Below the pieces are notes generated by a model. The model worked only from the letters and a program-made list of their open reading frames with translations. It ran no database searches and was not told the origin of the DNA. Positions 46,126 to 56,353 of a stretch of DNA of 64,000 nucleotides are shown here, piece by piece. The stretch covers positions 131,820,001-131,884,000 of the forward strand of contig JAZHRO010000036.1 in NCBI GenBank assembly GCA_037157565.1. Direction: 5' to 3'. Numbering within the stretch: the stretch's first letter is position 1; each line of letters opens with the position of its first letter. The stretch is from Thalassia testudinum. Its lineage: Eukaryota > Streptophyta > Magnoliopsida > Alismatales > Hydrocharitaceae. The position numbers were made by a program, and so were the translations under genes.

Positions 46126-46209
46126 GTTTGTTATGTATATATATTATTCTTTCCCACACCCTAGTTAGCGCATGTTTCGGGGATGAAACTTCTTTCGAGT
46201 TTGTTATAT
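46126..46209 (+). other. CHR1 pol-LTR spacer without a clear polypurine tract
   Basis: The word GAGTTTGTTAT occurs twice (46126 and 46198). A TTTCGGGGATGAAACTTC word is present, but the G/A-only run normally abutting the 3' LTR is not seen; the last bases before the LTR are TTTGTTATAT. Confidence 0.6.
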
Positions 46210-48902
46210 TGTTACGAACATGGGAAACAGACGTAGTTTAAGACATCTGGGAAGTGTCCCAGACGTCTGGAACCCTTCCCAGACGTCTGGTATTAAATTT
46301 TTCGGCGTACGGGTTCGCGTCTGCGCATGTGTGCTCGCAGACTGAACCCGCCGCCTTCGTTCTTTTCTTTTCTCTCCCTCCCTGCAGACGACGCCGCTTC
46401 TTTTCTCTCTCTCCCCACGCTGCCTACAAATAGCACCTCCCTCTCCCTCACCCTCACTCCACCGCCTTCTTCTTCTCCTTCTCCCTGCCAGCGAGAGCGC
46501 GAGCGAGCGAGTGCGGCAGTAGCAGCTGCTGCGAGCGTGCGGGAAGGAGGAGTTATTGCGAGAGGAAGAAGAAGCTCGACCGCGAGGGTGTGAGCTTGCT
46601 GGGGCAGCTAGAGCTGACCGCGCGGAGGAGCAGTGAGCGTGGGGTGTCGTGAAGGGGCTGCTGCAGCTCGGGCAGCAGGTGGACGCAGCGCGGCACGGCC
46701 TCACGTCGCGGGCGGAGAGCGAAAAGGGTCCTGATTCTGGGAAAATTTCCCAGAATCAGACGTCTGTACTTACGCCCAGAGGACGTAGAAGACGTCTGGA
46801 GGAAGGTCCAGACGTCTAGCAGGTACAATATTTTCTTGCCTTCTTTTTTCGCGTGTACGGCCATGTAGCCGTCCTCCGCGTTCTTCTGCGCCTCTTCATG
46901 ATGAGAGCGGGTGTGTGTGAGTGTAGATTTTGATCGGGAGGGCGCGAGGGCTCGCCATCCCACATGGATCAAACGTCTGGGCACAGTATCAGATGACGGA
47001 GAGGACCTCCAGACGTCTGGGGTGACAATCGGACGTCTGGAAACTAAGTCCAGACGATCAGCGGGCTTCTAGATGTCTGAAGGACTGCACAGACCAAGGT
47101 ATGACTTGATCAACCTTTTAAGACGTCTGGAAGAAGTTCCAGACGTCTGATTTTGGATAGACTCATCGTTTTTGACCCGTTTAGGTTCCATTCAGAGTCT
47201 GTTTTCCACGTTTCAAGTTTCGTTCTTCCCATATTTATTTCCTCTACCTATTTACAGTAATTGTATACTGTTCTGAGAAACTCCTTGTGTTGATCCTTGT
47301 GTTAGGACCCCGTTCCGTTACGATTTTGGGGGTTGCAGAGGCACGCGGGATTGCTGACCACGCCTCCAGTACTCCTGGTTTCGCGGGTAGAGTGACCCTT
47401 AAATTTATTAAACAAAATTTGTACAGTTATGAAATAATTAATAGCATCTAGGGCATTGCATGAACCCTAGGACTGAGAAATTAGATTGAATGATAGATCG
47501 TAGGGTATTGCATGAATCCTAGGACTGGAAAACTAGATTGAATGAAAAATCCTAGGGTACGGCATGAATCCTAGGACTGGAAAACTAGTTGAATATATAA
47601 ACATTGCAGTCTTGGAAAAGTGGAAAGGAAATGATAATTGCTTGTAAATTGGTTAACAGCTGCCTGTTATGAATGAATAAATATTGTTGAGAACATGGGT
47701 TATATGAATATAAAGCTGGAACGGTGAAACCTAAATTGGCTGTGTTAAAAGAGCATGAACCCTACGGGGAATTAGGAGTAGAACTCCTGGAAAGGGAATG
47801 AAATAGAATTGGGGAAGTGAGCTGGCCCTTGAGTATGGAGTACCAAGGAAAGAGACTGTCCCCCTGTTTAGTGCAGAGCGGAGCTAGCTCCCCAGGGACC
47901 CAGGGTTATGTCTGGCCACTTTGTATCGACTTTTGGCCCTCGTGTACACAGTACTGAGGAGAGCTACTAGTGTAGGGAGAGCACTAGCTACCCCACGGGC
48001 CTCGGGGTTATGCTAGCTCTCCTACACCGACTTGTTAGGCTCACTGGGCAAACCGGGGTAGTCAGGCGAGGGTGCGCGGACTGTGGAGGGGCAAGACCCT
48101 TGTTTGGTTACTGTGGAGGGGCTGGACCCCTGTTACTGAGAGGGCTCTGCCCTATACTGGTTCCGTGTTGTGTTTTGGGCGCACCCGTTAATGGAAACGA
48201 CTGACCGCATGCCAGTGCGGGGTAGCTACCCGGGCATTTATTGCGCGTGCCATAGTCACCGTTACGTCTGTCAGCGACCTTGGGGTGGTTGACTGAGAAT
48301 AGGACTACCATGAGGGACTCTCCCGGCCAGGAGAGCACCATGTGTTACTTCTACTTTTCGGGAAAGATGGAAATCCAGATCGTTCCTACGAGGAACATTC
48401 AAGATCAAGAGAAGGATCTGAGAAATAATCAATAGTGAATAAATGGAAAAATATAACTGCTACTGTACACTCTACTGCTTCTTTTAGCTTTTAGTTGCCA
48501 CTCTACTCAGCGTTTCGTTGACGTATCACCCTTGTTATCTTTTCAGGACCGGGTGTTAAGCAGCTAGAGTCAGCGGTTGCAGAGGGCGCTGGGACTAGTA
48601 GAGTTCAGTAGTGTTACCTATAGTAGCCACTGTAATTTTCTTTCCGCTGTAGTGAGTAGTTTTCTGTTACTCCCTGTACTCTCTTTATTGTAAGCTTCAT
48701 GTTATGTACATGTTTATTTCTCTTCTGTTGTGGTGGTGTATACTGTAGTATTTCCTTTCTTTACTGCTGTATTTTTTTACTGCTAGTTATAAACATGGTG
48801 AATGTGGTTTATTTTTCTGCTCATTGGACGACTGGGTCTTGGGATCAGTCTAGTCGGTCCGATTCTCGTGTCTCGTAGGGATTCGGGAATCGAGTCGTTA
48901 CA
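46210..48902 (+). repeat. CHR1 3' LTR
   Basis: 2693 bp, same ends as the 5' LTR (TGTTACGAACATGG to GAGTCGTTACA). It carries the same palindromic 12-mers (46246-46290 and 46757-47150), 52-bp repeats (47461-47591) and GC hairpins. It is followed by CCCTA, the target copy, and then GYP2 sequence. Confidence 0.95.
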
Positions 48903-48907
48903 CCCTA

Positions 48908-50743
48908 CAACATGTCATGCTAAATTAGCATTCCCATTTCTTGGAGGAATGTGAAGGGGATGCACTAGAACTTGAGGAATTGATTGGAGTTTCCACTGAG
49001 TCTCTTTCCCTATCATACCTACCTAAGGTAGATTTGCTACCCGAGATGGGGACTTCTACTTTGAAACCCTCAACCATACAAGCCCCCAACCTTGAATTGA
49101 AACCCCTCCCAGATTCTCTCAAGTATGTATTCCTTAGGCCAAATGATACGCCCCCTGTAATCATCTCATCTGCACTATCTGAAGTGCAAGAGGGAGCCTT
49201 GCTAGACTATTTATCAAGGCACAAGGAAGCCATAGCTTGGACGATTGTCGATATTAAGGGGATGGACTCTACACTTTGCATGCATCACATTTATACTGAT
49301 GATTCCATCAAACCATTTTGAGACATGCAGAGACATCTTAACCCCAACATGAGGGAGGCGGTTAAAAAAGAGATTCTAAAGTGGTTGGACGCTGGGATCA
49401 TTTATCCCATCGCAGATAGCAAATGGGTTAGTCCAATCCATGTGGTGCTAAAGAATCCAGGCTTCACGATAGAAATAAATGACCAGAGTGAACAAGTGGT
49501 GACCAAAACCCTTAACTGGTTGGAGGGTCTGCATTGACTACCATAAACTAAACACCGCTACCTGGAAGGATCACTTGCCCTTTATTGATTAGATCCTAGA
49601 GAGATTAGTAGGGAACAAGTATTTCTGTTTTTTAGACGGATATTCTGGGTATAACCAGGTTGTAGTATTCTTCGATGACCAAGATAAGACAACTTTTACT
49701 AGTCCCTATGTACTTTTGCGTTCAGGCGTATGCCATTTAGATTATGTAATGCACTGGCAACCTTCCAGCGGTGTATGATGTCCATTTCCTCGGACATGAT
49801 TAACGAGTGCATCGAGGTTTTAATGGATGACTTCTCCATTTACAGCTCGTCTTTCGACCAGTGTCTCCTGCACTTAGAGAATGTGCTGAAGAGATGTAAG
49901 GAGACTAGTTTAGTCCTCAGTTGGGAGAAAAGCCACTTCATGGTACAGAAAGGCATTGTACTTGGGCATGTTGTGTCTGAAAGGGGCTTAGAAGTAGATA
50001 AGGCTAAGGTTGATTCTATTTCCAAACTCCCATTGCTCACGAATGTCAAACAGATTAGATCCTTTCTGGGCCATGCAGGCTTTTATAGGTGATTCATTAA
50101 GAATTTTAGCAAAATTTCTAGGCCACTTTGCGACTTATTGGCGAAGGAATCTTCCTTTGATTTTGATTCAAAGTGTGCTGAGGCTTTTTATATGCTGAAG
50201 GAGGCCTTGATCTCTATGCCTATTCTTCGAGCTCCAGATTGGACACTCCCATTTAAGCTGATGTGTGATGCTTAGGATTACGCAATGGGGGCAATTCTTG
50301 GACAAAAGGTTGAGGGAAGACCACATGTGCTGCACTATGCCAGCAAGACTTTGACTGAATCACAGCAAAACTACACAGTCACTGAAAAGGAATTACTTGT
50401 TGTAGTTTTTGCTCTAGAGAAGTTTAGGTCTTATCTTCTTAGATCCAAGGTGGTCATTTTTATTGATCATGCGGTAGTGAAACATCTCATTGCCAAGAAG
50501 GACTCTAAGCCACATTTAATTAGGTGGATTCTACTCCTTCAAGAGTTTGACTTGGAAATTTATGAAAAGGAAGGAGTGGAAAATGTAGTGGCTGACCACC
50601 TATCTCGCCTTCCCCTTGATGACGCTCCATCTGGAGACATTCGTGAGACATTTCCCGATGAAACCCTTATGGTGGTAACACTAACATCACCCTGGTATGC
50701 AGATACAGTTAATTACTTGGTCACTAGTGAAACTCCTGGCTCT
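48908..50743 (+). pseudogene. GYP2 reverse transcriptase and RNase H (broken)
   Basis: Resumes the GYP2 frame after CHR1. Linker ELKPLPDSLKYVFL, then RT: DIKGMDSTLCMHHIY, TGA at 49319, LNPNMREAVKKEILKWLDAGIIYPI, CIDYHKLN (reached through a frameshift near 49517 and left by another near 49706), FCFLDGYSGYNQ, MPFRLCNALATFQ, VLMDDFSIY (catalytic DD), GIVLGHVVSERGLEVDKAK and IRSFLGHAGFYR, with a TGA at 50090. RNase H: LMCDA, a stop at 50276, [38 protein letters not shown] and VADHLSRLP. RNase H ends near 50640. Stops and two frameshifts preclude activity, but all landmarks remain in order. Confidence 0.92.
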
Positions 50744-51975
50744 TGAGATGAGAAAAAACAGAAGTGATTCATTTCCCAAGCTAGATTCTTTCATTGGGAA
50801 GAGCTAGAATTATTTCATATTGGACAAGACCAAGTTTGGAGATGATGTGTGCCTGAATAAGAGCAACAGAGTGTGCTGAGATTTTTCCATGAGCTCATTG
50901 TGGAGGGCACTTTGGTGCTAAGAAAATAGCTTTTAAGGTTCTCCAGTCCGATTTTTGGTGGCCTACTTTTTGTAAGGATTCCCATTACTTTGTTAAGGCT
51001 TATCTTAGATGTCAACGGACTGGAACGATTGGGAAGTAGAATGAGATGCCCCAACACCATATCCAACCTATGGAAAGTTTTGATGTTTGGGGGATAGACT
51101 TCATGGGTCCCTTCCCTTCGTCCCATGGATTCGGGTATATCTTGGTGGCAGTGGATTACTTCTCCAAGTGGATAGAGGCCATTCCTACGCGCACAAATGA
51201 CCACTCTGTGGTCTTGAAATTTGTGAAGGCCAATATCATATCTCGCTTTGGCTGCCCCAAGACGATTATAAGTGATGGAAGACCTCATTTCCGGAACCAT
51301 CACTTCAATCGGTTACTCAGGAGTCTGGGAGTAACTCACAAGATTGCTACCCCTTACCATCCTCAGACGAGTAGCCAGGTCGAGGCATCAAATAAGGAGA
51401 TCAAGAACATTTTAGAAAAGACTGTTAGGCCAGATAGGAAGGACTGGTCCCAAAAGCTCGATGATGCTTTATGGGCTTATCGAATGGCCTACAAAACCAC
51501 TTTGGGTATGTCTCCCTTCCGGATAGTGTACGGGAAAGTGTGCCACTTACATGTTGAACTTCAACATAGAGCACTTTGGGTTATCCGAAGTGTCAACACG
51601 GATTTAGAGCAAGCAGGAAAGGCACGTTTACTAGAGTTGACTGAGCTTGAGGAGCTAAGGAATGATGCTTATGACACCTCCCTAGCTTATAAAGAGAGAA
51701 CTGAGGTCTTGCATGATAAGTATATCCTTAGAAAGACCTTTGAGCCCAACCAACAAGTCTGGCTTTTCAATTCTAGACTTAAGTTGTTTCCAGGAAAATT
51801 GAAATCGCGTTGGGATGGGCCTTACATTATCACCAAAGTGTTTCCACATGGGGCAGTGGAGATCAAGAGCCCTTCCTCTTCCGCACCACCCTTTACCGAC
51901 AATGGCCAATGATTAAAACCTTATGTTACTTTGGATGGCCATCTGGTTGACGAAGTCACTCTCGAGGAGCCTTAG
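50744..51975 (+). pseudogene. GYP2 integrase
   Basis: The zinc-binding part (50760-51040) is broken by several stops. The core is a long open stretch 51046-51909: [14 protein letters not shown] (first Asp), [15 protein letters not shown] (second Asp) and [12 protein letters not shown] (Glu), with exactly 35 residues between the second Asp and the Glu. Then come [34 protein letters not shown] and a C-terminal [24 protein letters not shown] block. No chromodomain follows, as expected for Athila/Tat. A TGA at 51910 precedes a short tail (LKPYV...DEVTLEEP). Confidence 0.92.
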
Positions 51976-52714
51976 CTCCTTGCTTTCCCACCTCAGGTAA
52001 CATTTTCCCTTGGCCATTTTACTTTCAATGAGGACATTGTTTGAACCAGACATGAGGGGATAGGACCTGAGGCATCTGTACATAGCATTTATACATAGTG
52101 CATTCATGCATTTACTTAAAACATTCTGCATTGCATACATTTGCATTGTTAAAAAGAAAAAAGAAAAAAGAAACATTTTGCATTATTGAGCTTAACTGGC
52201 TGGGCTCTGCATTCTTAGGCAAACCAGAACTTTAGGTTAAACTAAGTTGACTCTAGGGTTTGACTTAAAAGCTAAGTTGAGCTACTAGCTTTAGACCTTT
52301 AGGGTCCTTCGTGAACTTAAGAAAAACTTAAGTAGGAGTTAAGTTACAGACCATTCCTCAAGAGGTTGAGGAGGGAAAGCTAGGGATTTAGTTAAAGGTT
52401 GGGTAGTACCTGATGTTTTTTTCTACCTTTTGGTTTGCGGGTCCTTGTAACCTAAGCATCCACATTTCACACACACTTGGTCTTGTGTAAATAATGATAA
52501 CCTTAATTCCTTTCTTGGAGAAAAATTTGATTCTGTTAGTTCTGACTTAGGAGAAGCTTGAAAACACAAGTTGATTGGAAGAGTTCCTGCTGCAGGAGAG
52601 GTGGAGTATATACTAACCTTGAGGATGCGATGATAACATGTCACCTCCTCGACGCTTGTCTCTTAAGATGTCCATCCTACTGGGGGCATGTAAGCGCGTT
52701 GTGAGGTTAAAGTA
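51976..52714 (+). other. GYP2 3' non-coding region
   Basis: No gene. It begins with GAGGACATTG (52030), a word typical downstream of integrase in this clade. A G-run (ACTGGGGGCATG at 52679-52690) resembles a polypurine tract, but the sequence after it does not match the GYP2 LTR start. Confidence 0.55.
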
Positions 52715-52716
52715 CC

Positions 52717-52852
52717 ATGGGCGGCCCTATCTCGAAATGCCGATTGCCATAGTCCTGAATTCACTTTAGAAATCCATGGGCGATACTATCTCGAAGTGTC
52801 GATTGCCAGGAGTTCTTGGGGTTGTTATGGGCAGTGCTATCTCAAAGCATTG
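52717..52852 (+). repeat. Three tandem hairpins with a conserved TATCTC(G/A)AA loop
   Basis: ATGGG followed by a 6-nt stem arm, the loop, and the other arm, three times: arms CGGCCC/ATGCCG (52722-52727, 52737-52742), CGATAC/GTGTCG (52781-52786, 52796-52801) and CAGTGC/GCATTG (52832-52837, 52847-52852). The second and third pair fully when G-T pairs are allowed; the first pairs at four positions. A CCA follows each and can pair with the TGG of ATGGG. Arms differ while the loop is kept. Confidence 0.75.
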
Positions 52853-52924
52853 AAAGCCAGTCACCCTTCAAGGTTCGGTGATGGGGACGATGAATCCGAC
52901 ACAGATCGTGTTGATAGCTGATCC

Positions 52925-53416
52925 AAGGTTAGACTTAAAAGAATCAATCGATGATCGTGTCTAATTCATCAATTCTCCAACCACCTGACTGGTCTCTCGA
53001 CTTCGAGATTATGTGTGACACCTCCAATTTCACTGTCAGAGCCGTTCTAGGCCAACGTCAAGAGTGCCATCAATTTGTAATTTACTATGCTAGCAAGATG
53101 CTAAATGGGGCTCAGTGTAATTATACAGTTACTGAGAAAGAACTGCTAGCAGTAGTATTCGGGTTGGAGAAGTTTAGATTTTACTTGGGTCAAAAGTGAT
53201 TATTTTCACTGATCATTCCACCCTCCAGCATTTGTTGGCAAAGAAGAATGCCAAACCTCATCTTATCAGATGGATCCTTCTTTTATAGGAATTTGATGTC
53301 GAGAACCGCGATAAAGCTGGAGCTCATAATATGGTGGTGGATCACCTGTCTTAGCTAGACCTAGAGCACATCCCCTATTCCCTGACTATCTCATATCAAT
53401 TCCCAGATGAGTTGCC
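52925..53416 (+). pseudogene. GYP1 RNase H (broken), resumes after GYP2
   Basis: The sequence resumes near 52925-52951 with [51 protein letters not shown], then a frameshift near 53190, then [26 protein letters not shown] and VDHLS. Compared with GYP2, the preceding RT thumb/connection segment (FLGHAGFYR region, about 100 codons) is absent. Several stops. Confidence 0.88.
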
Positions 53417-54648
53417 GTGAATTCTTTTGAATTTCCCTGGTACGCAGATATTGCAAACTATCTTATCGCAGGCAAGATTCCCGTGGGGTTATCCAAGGAC
53501 AGAAACCCAAATTCATTTCAAAAGCCAAAATTTATTTCTAGGACTACCCCTTATTCTTTTGCATCGAGGCTGATCAAATCATTTGAAGGTGCATCCCTAA
53601 CTTAGAAATTTCGAGTGTGTTATCTTTTTGCGACAACGATGCTTGTGGTGGTCATTTTTCGGGCCGGAAAACCACTGCAAAGATTCTACAGTCGAGTTTT
53701 TTCTGGCCAACTATTTTCAAAGATATACACGAGTTTTTCAAATGCTGCAAGTGACATCAGTCTGCCTCTCTAACCCATTCTAGCTATAGAAGTATTCAAC
53801 GTGTGGGGCATCGACTTTATATATGGGCCCTTTTCTAAACTCGCATGGCTTTGAGTACATACTTCTCGCAGTTTACTGTCTCGAAGTGGGTTGAAGCCAT
53901 CTCGGCAAGACGGGCTGATCATAAGACCATTATATCCTCTGTTTGGGTATTTACTTTTGCGAGATTCGGAGTTCCCTGCGCTTTGATTAGTGATGGGGGC
54001 AGTCACCTCATCCATTCTCATTTTAAATCTCTATTGAAGAAATACAGGGTACATCACCACATTGCCACCCTGTATCATTCACAGACCAATGGGCAGGTTG
54101 AAGTTTCTAACTGTTAAATCAAGCTTATTCTTCAGAAGATAGTTAGACCAAATAAGAAGGGTTGGTCCGATTGATTGATCGATGCACTTTGGGCATATCG
54201 GACCACATACAAGGCCCCACTTGGAATGTCACCATACCGCATGCTGTATGGAAAGGCCTGTCACCTTCCTGTCGAGCTAGAGCATCGTGCCTTTTGGGCA
54301 GTACAAAAGTGTAATTTTAACCTTGATGCAAGAGGTTATGAGAGGAAGCTCCAGCTCAGCAAATTAGAAGAAATTCAGCAGGAAGCCTATGAGAATGCAA
54401 AGATATACAAATATAAGACTAAGGCTTTTCATGATTGCCACATCTGGAGGAAGGAATTCACGCCTAACCAGCAGGTCTGGTTATTTGACTCTCGACCAAA
54501 ATTCTTTGCAGGAAAGCTCAAGTCCAAGTGGACTGGCCTGTATCTTGTAATCCACCCATATTCTAATGGCGCGGTCCAAATTATGGACCCAAAATCTGGG
54601 CATGTTTCTACGGTAAATGGCCAGTGCCTCAAGACATTTATGGCCTAA
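53417..54648 (+). pseudogene. GYP1 integrase (broken)
   Basis: The zinc-binding part (53600-53760) is degenerate. Core: VWGIDFIYGP (first Asp, about 53800), FARFGVPCALISDGGSH (second Asp) and TNGQVEVSN (Glu), again with 35 residues between. Stops fall at 54116 and near 54170. The frame 54175-54645 holds [40 protein letters not shown] and the C-terminal [24 protein letters not shown] block, ending FMA. No chromodomain. Confidence 0.9.
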
Positions 54649-56342
54649 GAACCTCCTCTTGCTGATGAAATTATTAATCTTATCGAGGATGTGTAATTGA
54701 ATTTTTGCCCAGCTGGAGGCATTAAACTCAGCACTTATACATATGTAGATATCTTCTATACATAGCATATTTCATTTTTGCATATTGTACCGCATATTGT
54801 GAATATCATGATTGTGTTGGCATAGGCTGAATGACAAATCATGAGCAATTCTAGGTGATTTCTATCCACTTATGCCCTGTCTTACTTTATTTTTCTATTA
54901 TTCATGCATGAGGACATGCAAGAACTTAGGAATGGGGGGAGGCAGGTAGTACACATAAACTGAAAAATTTATCTGCCAACACCTTAGGAAATAGATTTTT
55001 ATCAAGAGGTTTTATTAGGGATTTATTCTTTAATTGATTTCTAACTTTAGAATCCAATATAGTTTCACACTTGCATGTAGGATTTGTAATGGATCCATTA
55101 TGAAGACCGATAGACATCTTTAGTTTGTCAAGAAGAAGCATTGCTTTTTTTCGTGAGCCCTTAGATAGTAATTAGGAAGTTATGCAAACCATCTTCTAGT
55201 AAATCCACCAAACAATTGCAAGGTGAGAGTAGATAGTCTATTGGTGCTCTAAGTCTAGTGCAAGGAATATTAATTTCTGGATAATTGAATAATGATACTT
55301 GGAGTTAGGCATAGCTTTCACTCTCGGTTCTTGCGTACAAATTCTTAGTATGAGAATTTTTGGAGAGCCATAAAATAAGGCAAATATGCAGAGAGCGGGT
55401 TCTAATAAAACTAGGACTAGGGTGGATGGTTACAACTATCCATTATGAAATCCTCGACTAATGGAGGGTATTAATGTCAAGGTCAGAAATACGTTGTCAC
55501 ATCCATTCCTTTCCTGGTGTTGAGAATAGACACTTCCACCAAATAAGCCACCCGATATCCTCTTGAACAACACCAATCCCAAATAATACCTCATGAATAA
55601 AAGTGCATATGTGATGTTGCATTGTGTTGTGTTGGTGGATATATATGTGAAAAAAAGGAAAAAGAAAAAAAAATAAAAAGAGAAAATGTTTGAAAAAAAG
55701 TGTTGAGTTGTAGTTATTTAATTTTTTATCAAGCACATTGTGGCAACAATACCTACTACCCTTACGATTCACTAAATATAGGCTTCACCTACTTTTTCCA
55801 TATTTTGGACAATCGGAATACTGGCTGAGGATTTCTGACTTAGTTCTAGGGTTATCAGAACTTAATTGAAGTGTTAATGCCATGTGAGATTACCAAATAT
55901 ATTTACAAATCTAGTGAGATTGTGAGCTAGGGAAGAAAAAATAAGAGAGAATGAGTACAAAAGAACTAAAGAGAGCACAGTTTCCTCACCTCTCTCCGAG
56001 TTGATTTATTTGATAGTCTGGAAATCTAGGTTCTTTAGTACTAATCCACTTGACTCAGACATCTTCTACCTAAGCCAAAAATTGGGGTTGAAATTAGAGA
56101 TTATTTTATACCCCCAAGGGAAGTAGTTTACCTATCCTGATAGAGTTTTATTAAGGGTTAAGTACAAGCTTTAGATGTGGATTGGCTTTTTAATTGGATC
56201 CGTTGCATAGGCTACAACACTACTTTCTCACAATTATTTGGATTTCTAAATTTTTAGATGAAAACAAAAGAAATAGATCTCTAGTCAAACTCTTAATGAA
56301 ATGCATTTAGTCTTGCATTTGCTAGGTACTGGCAAGATTTAG
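54649..56342 (+). other. GYP1 3' non-coding block, shared with NA1
   Basis: About 1.7 kb without genes. The right 1.35 kb aligns by eye with the reverse complement of NA1 27700-29050. The early part has a GAGGACATGCAAG word and GGGGGGAGG (54936-54944), a second polypurine-like tract located 1.4 kb before the LTR. A purine tract lies at 55650-55700. Confidence 0.7.
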
Positions 56343-56353
56343 GCATAGGGGTA
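56343..56353 (+). other. GYP1 polypurine tract
   Basis: GCATAGGGGTA directly before the LTR, preceded by CTGGCAAGATTTAG, matching the NA1 arrangement CTAGCAAATCTTAGGCATGGGGGTA. Confidence 0.75.

Larger units (their letters stand above)
38475..48902 (+). mobile_element. CHR1: Tekay/Del-like chromovirus (Ty3/gypsy) element
   Basis: Two LTRs of about 2.7 kb flank gag (41361), a single-frame pol (42628-46125) and a C-terminal chromodomain. The target duplication is CCCTG (38470-38474) and CCCTA (48903-48907). A Met-tRNA primer site lies at 41181. The chromodomain, the long LTRs and the RT/integrase wording fit the Tekay/Del lineage of chromoviruses. It sits inside GYP2 between protease and RT. 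About seven premature stops and one frameshift make it inactive; the structure is otherwise complete (10.4 kb). Confidence 0.95.
24920..52920 (+). mobile_element. GYP2: Athila/Tat-type Ty3/gypsy element, doubly interrupted, 3' LTR missing
   Basis: The 5' LTR begins TGATGAGCCC at 24920 after ACTTT and ends at 34844, with NA1 inserted in it. Then come a tRNA-Asp-type primer site (34847), leader, gag (36204), protease (about 38004), the CHR1 insertion, RT (48941), RNase H (50285), integrase (51046) and a 3' non-coding region. No second copy of the 24920 LTR is visible before GYP1 RNase H resumes near 52925. The right boundary is therefore approximate, and the 3' LTR seems deleted together with part of GYP1 RT. 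Confidence 0.85.

Noticed and set aside
54936..54944. GGGGGGAGG as the GYP1 polypurine tract
   Set aside because: It lies 1.4 kb before the LTR; the tract at 56343-56353 abuts the LTR and matches the NA1 arrangement.
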